Shown here piece by piece: positions 1-8,145 of a stretch of DNA of 64,000 nucleotides (position 1 is its first letter; each line of letters begins with the position of its first letter). The notes below the pieces were generated by a model. That model saw only the letters and a list, made by a program, of their open reading frames with translations. It was not told the origin of the DNA and searched no databases. The position numbers and the translations under genes are program-made. Source of the DNA: Pimelobacter simplex (GTDB lineage Bacteria > Actinomycetota > Actinomycetes > Propionibacteriales > Nocardioidaceae); NCBI RefSeq assembly GCF_900114845.1, contig NZ_FOUK01000001.1, positions 658,454 to 722,453 on the forward strand, read 5' to 3'.

Positions 1-982
1 CGAACGCCCGCGCCACGGCGTACGCCCGGGCCTCGAGCGTCTGCTGGTCGACGGGCAGGCCGCCGGTGCCGAGGTGTGCGTCCGCGGACAGCGCCGAGCC
101 CTGCCCGGTCTCGAAGTACATGACCTGCTCGCCCACCTCGCCGCGGCCCAGCGACAGTGCGGCCTCGCGGCCCTCGGCGAGCAGCGTGAGGTCGACGCCG
201 AAGCCGGCGTTGGCGCCCTGGGTGCCGGCGATCGACTGGAAGACGAGGTCGACGGGCTCGCCGGCGGCGGCCAGGTCGATGGTCGTGGTCACGTGAGTGA
301 GCACGCAGGACTGGGTGGGGATCTCGTAGCGCTGCCGGACGTCGTCGAGCAGCCGGAGCAGGCGGGCCACCGCGGCCGGGCTGTCGGAGGCGGGGTTGAT
401 GCCGATCACGGCGTCCCCGCAGCCCAGCAGCAGCCCGTCGAGGACGGCGGCCGCCACGCCTGCCGGGTCGTCGGCGGGGTGGTTCGGCTGGAGCCGGGTG
501 GCGAGCCGCCCTGACAGTCCCACCGTCGAGCGGAAGCCGGTCACCACCTCGGTGGCGGCCGCCACCGTGATCAGCTCCTGGTTGCGCATGAGCTTGCTGG
601 CCGCGGCGACCATCTCGGGCGTCAGCCCGGGCGCGACCGCGGTGAGCGCGGCCGCCGCGCCGGGTGCGGTGGCGGTCGCGAGCAGCCACTCGCGCAGGCC
701 GCCCACGGTCAGGTGCCGCAGCGGCGCGAAGGCCGCCGCGTCGTGGGTGTCGAGGATCAGGCGGGTGACGTCGTCGGTCTCGTAGGGCACGACCGGCTCG
801 TCGAGGAAGGTCGCGAGCGGCAGGTCGGCGAGCACCCACTGCGCCGCCACGCGCTCCGCGGCCGAGCCCGCCGCGCTCCCCGCGAGGACGTCGCCCGAGC
901 GGTGCGGCGACGCCTTGCCGAGCACGTCGACCAGCGAGGTGAACGAGTAGGACCGGCCACGGACCTGGTGCGAGTACCTCAC
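1..982 (-). CDS. eutB: Ethanolamine ammonia-lyase large subunit (EutB), C-terminus beyond window
   Basis: Translating the minus strand from a GTG at 982 gives 327 residues that follow EutB closely: an N-terminal RSGDVLAG segment, a GDAVIGINP segment, IPTQSCVLTHVTT and the YFETGQGSALSA segment are all present and in order. EutB with EutC forms the adenosylcobalamin-dependent lyase that converts ethanolamine to acetaldehyde and ammonia. The reading frame is still open at base 1, so roughly the last quarter and probably eutC lie outside the window. The ribosome-binding site is weak. The gene is divergent from an SDR operon across a 168-base gap that carries an inverted repeat, so shared control is possible. 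Family identification is firm from sequence; the precise substrate is taken from the family. Confidence 0.92.
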   Translation of the reverse strand, partial: MRYSHQVRGRSYSFTSLVDVLGKASPHRSGDVLAGSAAGSAAERVAAQWVLADLPLATFLDEPVVPYETDDVTRLILDTHDAAAFAPLRHLTVGGLREWLLATATAPGAAAALTAVAPGLTPEMVAAASKLMRNQELITVAAATEVVTGFRSTVGLSGRLATRLQPNHPADDPAGVAAAVLDGLLLGCGDAVIGINPASDSPAAVARLLRLLDDVRQRYEIPTQSCVLTHVTTTIDLAAAGEPVDLVFQSIAGTQGANAGFGVDLTLLAEGREAALSLGRGEVGEQVMYFETGQGSALSADAHLGTGGLPVDQQTLEARAYAVARAF

Positions 983-1020
983 CCGCTCAGCGTAGGACCG
1001 CCCGCCGGACGGGGGCGTCC

Positions 1021-1065
1021 GTCGATCGACGTACGCCGCCGGTGAGGGCAGATACGTAGATCGAC
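1021..1065. promoter_or_regulatory. Inverted repeat, candidate operator in the eutB/SDR divergent gap
   Basis: The arms GTCGATC[G/T]ACGTA at 1021-1033 and 1053-1065 match at 12 of 13 positions in inverted orientation, with a 19-base spacer. The position midway between divergent starts suits a regulator site. No regulator is assigned. Confidence 0.45.
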
Positions 1066-1150
1066 CGACGCGCCGCCCTGCCCCGGCTTCCTACGGTCCT
1101 CATCACCGCCGGGCGTGTGACCCGGACCGCACTACGAGGAAGCAGGACGC

Positions 1151-1870
1151 ATGGACTACCTGACGGGGCGCGTGGCCCTCGTGACCGGCGCCGCACAGGG
1201 CATCGGGTACGCCGTCGCGACGCGACTCGCCGAGCTCGGGGCCCAGGTCGTGGCGACCGACGTGCGCGACCAGTCCGACCTGGGGGAGCACATCGCGACC
1301 CGCTCGCACGACGTCACGTCCGCGGCCCGCTGGGCCGAGGTCGTCACGGAGACCGTCGCCGAGCACGGCCGGCTCGACATCCTCGTCAACAACGCGGGCG
1401 TCTCGGGCTACGACCAGCTCCACGAGCTCGCGCTCGACGAGTGGCGGCGGATCGTGGCGATCAACCAGACCGGCACCCTGCTGGGCATGCAGGCCGCGCT
1501 GCGGCCGATGCGGGCGCAGCGGTCCGGCGCGATCGTCAACATCTCGTCGATCTGCGGCGCCACCTCGGTGGCGGGCGTCGCGGCGTACCACTCCTCGAAG
1601 CATGCGGTCCTCACCATGACCAAGAACGCCGCGGTGACCTACGCCCGCGAGGGGATCCGCGCCAACGCGGTGCTCCCGGGCTGGATCCGCACGCCGCTGA
1701 CCCTCGGCCAGACCGACGACCTCAACGAGGCCTTCCTCGACGCGACGCCGATGGGCACCGGGGGCGACCCCGAGGACGTGGCGGACGCCGTCTGCTTCCT
1801 CGCCTCCGACCGCGCGCGGTTCATCACCGGCGTCGACCTCCCGGTCGACGGCGGCTACCTGGCCCGCTGA
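1151..1870 (+). CDS. SDR family oxidoreductase
   Basis: 239-residue classical short-chain dehydrogenase/reductase. The nucleotide motif TGAAQGIG is at residues 12-19, NNAG at 80-83, the catalytic serine at about 132-133 and YHSSK (Y146, K150) at the active site. These enzymes interconvert alcohols and ketones with NAD(P). A GAGGAAG ribosome-binding site precedes the ATG at 1151. It is the first gene of a co-directional run with a second SDR 38 bases downstream, a nitrilase-family protein and a NodB-fold hydrolase, which suggests a role in oxidising a hydroxyl group of an imported nitrogen compound. The substrate cannot be read from sequence. Confidence 0.9.
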   Translation: MDYLTGRVALVTGAAQGIGYAVATRLAELGAQVVATDVRDQSDLGEHIATRSHDVTSAARWAEVVTETVAEHGRLDILVNNAGVSGYDQLHELALDEWRRIVAINQTGTLLGMQAALRPMRAQRSGAIVNISSICGATSVAGVAAYHSSKHAVLTMTKNAAVTYAREGIRANAVLPGWIRTPLTLGQTDDLNEAFLDATPMGTGGDPEDVADAVCFLASDRARFITGVDLPVDGGYLAR

Positions 1871-1908
1871 GCACCCCGACGCGCACGACACGAACCGGAG
1901 AGACTGAC

Positions 1909-2634
1909 ATGGACCGACTCAAGGACAAGGTGGCCGTCGTGACCGGCGGCGCCGTCGGCATCGGCCTGGCGACGGCCCGGCTGTTCGCCGAGGAGGGCGC
2001 GACCGTCGTGGTCGCCGACCTGGAGAAGCCCGAGCAGGAGGTCGACGGCCCCGCGCTGGAGTACGCCGAGCTCGACGTCACCGACGAGACCGCGTGGCAG
2101 CGGGTGGTCGACGAGGTCGTGGCCCGCCACGGCCGGATCGACGTGCTCGTCAACAACGCCGGCGTCATCGACTACGCCGCGATCGACGCCGTCACCCCGG
2201 AGGCCTGGGAGCGGGTGGTCGGGGTCGACCAGACCGGCGTGTTCCTCGGCATGCGGGCCGTGCTGGGCCCGATGCTCGCGCAGGGCGCGGGCTCGATCAT
2301 CAACCTGTCGTCGGCCTGGGGCGTCGTCGGCTCCGAGGGGGTGGCGGCCTACCAGGCGGCGAAGGGCGGCGTCCGCGGCCTGACCCGCAACGGCGCGGTG
2401 ACCTATGCCCGCGACGGCGTCCGGGTCAACACCGTGATCCCCGGCTGGGTCACGACCCCGCTGACCGACGCGCAGCCGGCGGAGAAGAACGCCGAGGTGA
2501 TCGCGCTGACCCCGCTCGGCTTCGGCGCCGAGCCCCGGGACATCGCCTGGGGCTGCGTCTACCTGGCCAGCGACGAGTCGCGCTTCGTGACGGGCAGCGA
2601 GCTCGTCATCGACGGCGGCCTGCTCGCGCAGTGA
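1909..2634 (+). CDS. SDR family oxidoreductase
   Basis: 241-residue classical SDR starting at the ATG at 1909, preceded by GGAGAG. TGGAVGIG lies at residues 12-19, NNAG at 82-85 and YQAAK (Y148, K152) with an upstream LSS serine, so the Ser-Tyr-Lys triad is complete. It resembles the preceding SDR closely enough to suggest an old tandem duplication, but the two differ throughout and may act on sequential or stereochemically different alcohols. It probably forms one transcript with its neighbours (gaps of 38 and 37 bases). Confidence 0.9.
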   Translation: MDRLKDKVAVVTGGAVGIGLATARLFAEEGATVVVADLEKPEQEVDGPALEYAELDVTDETAWQRVVDEVVARHGRIDVLVNNAGVIDYAAIDAVTPEAWERVVGVDQTGVFLGMRAVLGPMLAQGAGSIINLSSAWGVVGSEGVAAYQAAKGGVRGLTRNGAVTYARDGVRVNTVIPGWVTTPLTDAQPAEKNAEVIALTPLGFGAEPRDIAWGCVYLASDESRFVTGSELVIDGGLLAQ

Positions 2635-2671
2635 GCGCCCGCCCCGCCGTACCCCAACGAGAGGAAGTCCG

Positions 2672-3544
2672 ATGAGCCGCACCCTGACCGTCGCCGCCGC
2701 GCAGCTCGAGCTGCGCGAGGTCGACTCCTTCGCCGCGTGGGCCGAGCAGGTCCGCGACCTGCTCGACCGGACACCGGACGCCCGCGTCGTCGTCCTGCCC
2801 GAGCTGGTGACCGAGTCGCTCTTCACCATCGATCCCGACTGGCGCACCCACGAGATCGCCCAGCTGACCCGGATCAGCGCCTACACCGACGAGTACGTCG
2901 CGCTCTTCACCGCCGAGGCCGCCCGCCGCGACCAGTGGATCCTGGCCGGCACGCACCTCGTCGCCACCCCCGGGGGCCACGAGAACGTAGCCTTCCTCTT
3001 CGGGCCCGGCGGCGAGGTCCTCCGGCACGCGAAGACGCACATCTTCCCGGCCGAGGCCGACTGGGACACCGGCGAGGGCGACGAGCTGGCCGTGCACGTC
3101 ATCGACGACGTCACCGTCGGGATCGCCATCTGCTACGAGGCCGAGATCCCCGAGGTCTGCACGACGCTGACCGCGATGGGCGCCGAGGTGCTGCTCGTGC
3201 CGTCGTACACCTTCACGGAGGCGGGCTTCTGGCGGGTGCGGCACTGCGCCGCGGCCCGCGCCATCGAGAACCAGGTGTACGTCGTGCACTGCCCGACCGT
3301 CTCCCACCTCGAGGCGCCGCTCGCGCCGGGCTGGGCCCGGGCGTCGGTGCTCTCGCCGTGCGACCTCGTCTTCCCCGCGGACGGCGTGCTCGTCGAGGCC
3401 CGCACCAACGAGCAGGACGCGATCACCCACGAGCTCGACCTCGACCTGCTCGTCGAGAACCGCCGCACCGGCGCCGCCACCACGCACACCGACCGCGGCC
3501 GGCGCCGCGACCTCTACGAGAAGTACGCCCACCACACCCTCTGA
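2672..3544 (+). CDS. Carbon-nitrogen hydrolase (nitrilase superfamily)
   Basis: 290-residue nitrilase-fold protein with the complete Glu-Lys-Cys triad: E44 in VLPELV, K121 in KTHIFPAE and C154 in GIAICYEAEIPE. Members hydrolyse amides, carbamoyl groups or nitriles to release ammonia; the ICYE context is more typical of aliphatic amidases and N-carbamoyl amidohydrolases than of true nitrilases. There is no signal peptide, so it is cytoplasmic. GAGAGGAAG precedes the ATG. Position between two SDRs and a NodB-fold hydrolase, and upstream of an importer, suggests it releases ammonia from the imported compound. Exact substrate unknown. Confidence 0.88.
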   Translation: MSRTLTVAAAQLELREVDSFAAWAEQVRDLLDRTPDARVVVLPELVTESLFTIDPDWRTHEIAQLTRISAYTDEYVALFTAEAARRDQWILAGTHLVATPGGHENVAFLFGPGGEVLRHAKTHIFPAEADWDTGEGDELAVHVIDDVTVGIAICYEAEIPEVCTTLTAMGAEVLLVPSYTFTEAGFWRVRHCAAARAIENQVYVVHCPTVSHLEAPLAPGWARASVLSPCDLVFPADGVLVEARTNEQDAITHELDLDLLVENRRTGAATTHTDRGRRRDLYEKYAHHTL

Positions 3545-3580
3545 GTCCCCGCTGACCCGCTGTCCCGCAAGGAGCCCGCC

Positions 3581-4423
3581 ATGCCACTCCACCTCCCCGA
3601 GGGGAAGAAGATCGCCGTCAACATCGGCGCCGACTTCGACGCCCACGCCGTCTGGATGGGAACGTTCGGCAAGACCAGCCCGAGCTACCTCTCCCGCGGC
3701 GAGTACTGCGCCACCGTGGGCGTCCCGCGCCTGCTCGACCTGTTCGAGCGCTACGACATCCAGGGCACCTGGTGCACGCCGGTGCACACCATGGAGACCT
3801 TCCCCGAGGCGTTCGCCACGATCGTCGAGGCGGGCCAGGAGATCGCGGCCCACGGCTGTTACCACGAGTCGGTGCCGAGCCTCGACCAGGACACCGAGAT
3901 CCGGCTGATGGAGCAGACCATCGAGGGTCACCTCAAGCACGTCGGCAAGGCGCCGCGCGGCTACCGCTCGCCGGCCTGGGACTTCACCGAGCACACCCTC
4001 GAGCTGCTCGAGAAGACCGGCTTCGAGTGGGACTCCTCGCTCATGGGCCACGACTTCCAGCCCTACCACCCGCGGCCGGTCGACGTCCGCTGGGAGGAGG
4101 GGTCGGTCTTCGGCCCGCCCAGCCCGCTCCTGGAGTTCCCGGTCTCCTGGTACCTCGACGACTTCCCGGTCGGGGAGTACATCCCGGGCGTCAACCCGGG
4201 CCTCGGCTCGAGCGAGGTCATGTTCCAGCGGTTCCAGGACCACTTCGACTACGCCTACGAGCGGGAGACCGCCCCGGTCCTGGCGATCACCCTGCACCCG
4301 CAGACCGCAGCCCGTGCCCACCACCTGCTGGGCCTCGAGCGGCTGCTGGACCACATGGCGTCCCACGAGGGCGTGTGGTTCGCGTCGCTGAGCGACATCT
4401 ACGACACCTGGACCGACGACTGA
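3581..4423 (+). CDS. Polysaccharide deacetylase/PuuE-type NodB-fold hydrolase
   Basis: 280 residues with the NodB metal-site pattern: D18 and D20 in GADFDAH, H91 and H95 in HGCYHE, an RSPAWD segment near residue 130 and a late LHPQT motif. It lacks a signal peptide. The layout is that of the cytoplasmic HpPgdA/PuuE branch of the family, whose characterised members include cyclic imide and allantoin-type amidohydrolases, rather than of secreted peptidoglycan deacetylases. Together with the adjacent nitrilase-fold protein, ring opening of a cyclic amide or ureide followed by amide hydrolysis is a reasonable inference. AAGGAG precedes the ATG. Peptidoglycan or chitin-oligomer deacetylation cannot be excluded. 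Confidence 0.8.
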   Translation: MPLHLPEGKKIAVNIGADFDAHAVWMGTFGKTSPSYLSRGEYCATVGVPRLLDLFERYDIQGTWCTPVHTMETFPEAFATIVEAGQEIAAHGCYHESVPSLDQDTEIRLMEQTIEGHLKHVGKAPRGYRSPAWDFTEHTLELLEKTGFEWDSSLMGHDFQPYHPRPVDVRWEEGSVFGPPSPLLEFPVSWYLDDFPVGEYIPGVNPGLGSSEVMFQRFQDHFDYAYERETAPVLAITLHPQTAARAHHLLGLERLLDHMASHEGVWFASLSDIYDTWTDD

Positions 4424-4502
4424 CCCGGTCCACCGCTCCGTCTCGGGCATCCCGGTCGCAGCGTCGCGCCCGTCTCTCGACCCCACGTTCGAAGGAAGCA
4501 AC

Positions 4503-5534
4503 ATGAAGCACCGTCCCCTCCTCACCGTCGCCGCCGCCGGCGTCGCCGCCTGCCTCGCGATGGCCGGCTGCTCGTCCGGTGTGACCGACTCGGCGTCCGC
4601 GTCGACCGAGATCATCGCCCCGCCGGTCTCCGACCCGGCCGACCTCAAGATCGCCTACTTCTCGGCCGGCACCAGCAACTCCTACCTGCAGGCCGCGATC
4701 GACGAGGCGAAGAAGACCGCCGACGAGATCGGCGCCGACCTCGACGTCTTCGACGGCGCCTTCGACGCCCAGGTCCAGTTCGACCAGATGCAGCAGGCGC
4801 TGACCAGCGGCAAGTACAACGCGTTCGTCGTCGAGCCCAACGACGGCAACCTGGTGTGCGACATCCTCACCCAGCAGGCACCGGAGAAGAAGGTGCTGGT
4901 CTCGGTGTTCAACCTGCCGATCTGCGGCCGGGCGACCAAGCTCGGTGAGGAGACGCACCAGCCCGGCACGATCACGTACGTCGGCGGGCAGACCCTCGAC
5001 GTCTACGAGGACTGGGTGCAGGACGTCATCGACTCGCACCCCGACGGCGCGAAGATCGCGCTCGTCTCGGGCCCGGACCTCAACGCCAACACGCTGTGCT
5101 TCTTCAAGGCCGCGGAGGCGTTCGCGAAGGCCGACGGCTTCGAGGTCGTCGCCCGGCAGACCACCGACTACACGACGCCGAAGGCGTTCGACGCCGCGCA
5201 GACGATCGTCCGCGCCAACGCCGACGTCGACGTGATCATGTCGAACTTCTCCGGCATGACCCGGGGCGTGGTCGAGGCCGTCGGCGACCGCGACGTCGAG
5301 ATCTACGACTTCGGTGGCGACAGCTGGGCGCTGCAGAACGTGAGGTCGGGCTCGCTGACCAGCTCGGTGATGATGCTGCCGCGGGTCGAGACCCGGGAGG
5401 CCATCGAGGCCGTCGCCCGCTACGTCAAGGGCGAGGACGTGCCCACGTTCATCAACCTCGCCGAGTCCGACACGCTGCCGGGCACGCCGTTCGCCACCGC
5501 GGAGAACGTCGCGCAGTTCACGGCCGAGTACTGA
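4503..5534 (+). CDS. Sugar-type ABC importer substrate-binding lipoprotein (importer 1)
   Basis: 343-residue periplasmic-binding-protein type 1 (RbsB-like) lipoprotein. A lipobox LAMAGC places the lipidated cysteine at residue 23, followed by a Ser-rich linker and the binding domain starting at about residue 48 (DLKIAYFSAG). It captures the substrate outside the membrane for the ATPase and permease encoded next. AAGGAAG sits before the ATG. The gene begins 79 bases after the NodB-fold gene and is followed 20 bases later by the ATPase, so the whole run 1151-8051 could be one operon. Ligand class cannot be read; the family covers sugars, polyols and autoinducers. Confidence 0.88.
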   Translation: MKHRPLLTVAAAGVAACLAMAGCSSGVTDSASASTEIIAPPVSDPADLKIAYFSAGTSNSYLQAAIDEAKKTADEIGADLDVFDGAFDAQVQFDQMQQALTSGKYNAFVVEPNDGNLVCDILTQQAPEKKVLVSVFNLPICGRATKLGEETHQPGTITYVGGQTLDVYEDWVQDVIDSHPDGAKIALVSGPDLNANTLCFFKAAEAFAKADGFEVVARQTTDYTTPKAFDAAQTIVRANADVDVIMSNFSGMTRGVVEAVGDRDVEIYDFGGDSWALQNVRSGSLTSSVMMLPRVETREAIEAVARYVKGEDVPTFINLAESDTLPGTPFATAENVAQFTAEY

Positions 5535-5554
5535 GCCGGGGTCCGGGAGCTGTC

Positions 5555-7069
5555 ATGAGCGACACCAACACACCCGCGATCGCCTGTCGCGGCGCGCGCA
5601 AGGTCTTCGGCGGCGCGGTCGCCGTCGCCGGCGCGGACCTCACGGTCCGCGCCGGGGAGGTGCACGCGCTGGTCGGCGAGAACGGCGCGGGCAAGTCGAC
5701 CCTGCTCGGCATGGTCAGCGGCCGGCTCGCCGCCGACGACGGCACGGTCGAGGTCTTCGGGCACCGCCTGCACGGCGGGAACCCGCGCGAGAGCCGGGAG
5801 CACGGCCTCGTGGCGGTCTACCAGGAGCTGACCATGGTGCCGGGCCTGTCCGCGGAGGCGAACGTCTTCCTCGGGCAGGTCCGGACCCGGCGCGGCCTGC
5901 TCGACGCCCGCGCGATGCGCCGCCGCTACCTCGAGCTGTGCGCCGACCTGGAGATCGACGTCCCGCCCGGGGCGCTGGCCCGGGACCTGTCGGTCTCGCA
6001 GCAGCAGATGCTCGAGATCATGCGCGGTGTCGAGAGCAACGGCCGGGTGCTGGTGCTCGACGAGCCCACCGCCGCGCTGGCCGAGCACGAGCGGGACACG
6101 CTCTACCGGATCCTGCGCACGCTCACCGCCCGCGGGACGACGATCGTGTTCGTCAGCCACAACCTCGACGAGGTGCTCGACCTCAGCGACACCATCACGG
6201 TGCTCCGCGACGGGCACGTCGTGCGCAGTGCCCCACGCGCGGAGTGGACGAAGCCCACGCTGATCGAGCACATGGTGGGCCGCACGGTCGACAAGCTCGC
6301 CGAGCGCGGCACGCACCCGTTCGGCACCGAGGTGCTGGCGGCCCGCGGGGTGAGCCTGCCCGGCGTGCTGCACGACATCGACATCACGGTGCGCGCGGGC
6401 GAGATCGTCGGGCTCTGGGGCCTCGTCGGCTCCGGCCGGACGACGTTCCTGCGCTCGCTCGCCGGAGCCGAGCCGGCGTCGTCCGGTGAGCTGCGGCTGG
6501 CGGGCGAGGAGGTGCCGTGGCCCCGATCGGTGCGCCAGTCCGTCGGGCGCGGTGTCGTGATGGTGCCGGAGTCGCGCAAGCAGGCGCTGGTGCTCGGCAT
6601 GGACGCCACCAGCAACTACTGGCTCGGCCGCGGTGGCCGGCGGCTCTTCCTCGACCGCGCCGGCGAGCGCGAGGAGACCGGCAGCACCGCGGACTTCTTC
6701 GCCTTCAAGCGCTCGCGCCTGGGGGAGCCGGTGCGCAACCTGTCGGGCGGCAACCAGCAGAAGGTGCTCCTCGCCAAGTGGGCCGGGCACCGCCCCGACG
6801 TCTTCCTCATCGACGAGCCCACGCGCGGGATCGACATCGGCGCCAAGGCCGAGGTGCTCACCTCGCTCGTGCGCCTGGCGGCCGAGGGGGCGGCGGTCGT
6901 CGTCACGTCCTCGGAGCTGGAGGAGGTGCTCGCGATCGCCCACCGGCTGCTCGTCTTCGCGCACGGGTCCGTCGTCCGCGAGCTCCCCAGCGACCACCCC
7001 GAATTCAACGTCGACGCCGTGGTGCGTCACGGCTTCAGCACAGGAGAGACCCATGAACCCGTCCACTGA
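5555..7069 (+). CDS. ABC importer ATPase, RbsA-like tandem nucleotide-binding domains (importer 1)
   Basis: 504 residues with two ATPase domains. Domain 1 has Walker A GENGAGKST at 41-49, a YQEL Q-loop and Walker B VLVLDEPT; its signature is the degenerate LSVSQQQM. Domain 2 has the altered P-loop GLVGSGRTT, signature LSGGNQQK and Walker B LIDEPTRG. This asymmetry is normal for the RbsA/MglA class. It energises uptake with the permease encoded next. The start is the ATG at 5555; the 3' end overlaps the permease start by 17 bases, indicating translational coupling. Confidence 0.92.
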   Translation: MSDTNTPAIACRGARKVFGGAVAVAGADLTVRAGEVHALVGENGAGKSTLLGMVSGRLAADDGTVEVFGHRLHGGNPRESREHGLVAVYQELTMVPGLSAEANVFLGQVRTRRGLLDARAMRRRYLELCADLEIDVPPGALARDLSVSQQQMLEIMRGVESNGRVLVLDEPTAALAEHERDTLYRILRTLTARGTTIVFVSHNLDEVLDLSDTITVLRDGHVVRSAPRAEWTKPTLIEHMVGRTVDKLAERGTHPFGTEVLAARGVSLPGVLHDIDITVRAGEIVGLWGLVGSGRTTFLRSLAGAEPASSGELRLAGEEVPWPRSVRQSVGRGVVMVPESRKQALVLGMDATSNYWLGRGGRRLFLDRAGEREETGSTADFFAFKRSRLGEPVRNLSGGNQQKVLLAKWAGHRPDVFLIDEPTRGIDIGAKAEVLTSLVRLAAEGAAVVVTSSELEEVLAIAHRLLVFAHGSVVRELPSDHPEFNVDAVVRHGFSTGETHEPVH

Positions 7070-8051
7070 ACTCTCGCCCGCGGCGGCGGTGGCGCCGGCA
7101 CCGGCACCGGCCCGGGCCTCGCTCGCGCCGCTGGCCTCGCGGTTCGCCATGATCGCGGTGCTCGTGCTTCTCGTCGTCCTCGCCAGCGCGCTCTACCCGG
7201 GCTTCCTGGCGCCGGCGAACCTGCGTGACCTGCTCCTGCAGAACACCGCGGTCGGCATCGTGGCGCTCGGCATGACCTTCGTGATCATCTCCGGCGGCTT
7301 CGACCTGTCGGTCGGCGCGACGTACGCGCTCGGCGCGACGGTCTCGGCCGGCGTCGCGCTCTCGACCGGCTCCCCGGTGGTCGGGATCGGCGCCGCGGTG
7401 CTGGCCGGCCTCGCCTGCGGCATCGCGAACGGCGTCCTGGTGGCGCGGGTCGGGATCAACCCGTTCGTCGCCACGCTCGGCAGCGCCTCGGTGATCTCGG
7501 GCATCGCCTACCTGTACTCCAACTCGGCACCGTTCATCGTCGCCGACCCGAGCTTCAAGATCCTCGCCCGCTCGAGCATCGCCGGGATCCCGACGCCGAT
7601 CCTGATCCTCGTGGTCACGTTCGTGATCGGCGGTGTCGCGCTCGCGATGACCCGCTACGGCCGCAACATCTACGCCGTCGGCGGCAACCACGAGGCAGGC
7701 TGGCTCTCGGGGCTGCGGGTCAAGGACCTGACCGCCAGCGTCTACGTGCTGACCGGCGTCCTCGCTGCGTTCGCCGGCACCATCGACGCCTCGCGGCTCG
7801 GCGTGGGCCAGGCCGACGTCGGCGCCAACATCGCACTCGACGCCATCGCGATCGTGATCGTCGGCGGCACCTCGCTGCGCGGCGGCGAGGGCGCGGTGTG
7901 GCGCAGCGCGGTCGGTCTGCTGATCTTCGCGACCCTGACGAACCTGTTCTACAGCCTCAACCTGTCGCAGAACTGGCAGCTCATCGCCAAGGGGACGATC
8001 GTGCTGCTCGCCGTGGCGCTCGACTCCTGGTCGCGCAACCGGCGGTCCTGA
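7053..8051 (+). CDS. ABC importer permease, RbsC/AraH family (importer 1)
   Basis: 332-residue multi-spanning membrane protein of the BPD_transp_2 family. After an Ala/Pro-rich cytoplasmic N-terminus (residues 1-30) come about 8-10 hydrophobic segments; GGFDLSVGA at about residue 84 and the VGGTSLRGGEG loop near residue 270 are family hallmarks. It forms the transmembrane pore of importer 1. The start lies inside the ATPase gene with GGAG upstream. It ends 94 bases before the LuxR-PBP fusion gene. Confidence 0.92.
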   Translation: MNPSTELSPAAAVAPAPAPARASLAPLASRFAMIAVLVLLVVLASALYPGFLAPANLRDLLLQNTAVGIVALGMTFVIISGGFDLSVGATYALGATVSAGVALSTGSPVVGIGAAVLAGLACGIANGVLVARVGINPFVATLGSASVISGIAYLYSNSAPFIVADPSFKILARSSIAGIPTPILILVVTFVIGGVALAMTRYGRNIYAVGGNHEAGWLSGLRVKDLTASVYVLTGVLAAFAGTIDASRLGVGQADVGANIALDAIAIVIVGGTSLRGGEGAVWRSAVGLLIFATLTNLFYSLNLSQNWQLIAKGTIVLLAVALDSWSRNRRS

Positions 8052-8093
8052 CCGGCCGGATCGACGCCCTGGGCAGGGCCCGGCCCGCACCTC

Positions 8094-8099
8094 TATCCT
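8094..8099 (+). promoter_or_regulatory. Candidate -10 box for the LuxR-PBP gene
   Basis: TATCCT lies 46 bases before the GTG at 8146, in the 94-base gap after importer 1. No clear -35 is visible. A strong GGAAGGAGG ribosome-binding site at about 8131-8140 shows that this gene has a leader. Confidence 0.35.
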
Positions 8100-8145
8100 C
8101 GGAGGACGGGCTCGGGCTCTGCTCGGTGGGGGGAAGGAGGGAGCC

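Noticed and set aside
1117..2634. 505-codon plus-strand frame joining the first SDR region to the second SDR
   Set aside because: The first part is an off-frame reading of the 1151-1870 SDR. The real second SDR begins at the ATG at 1909 with its own ribosome-binding site.
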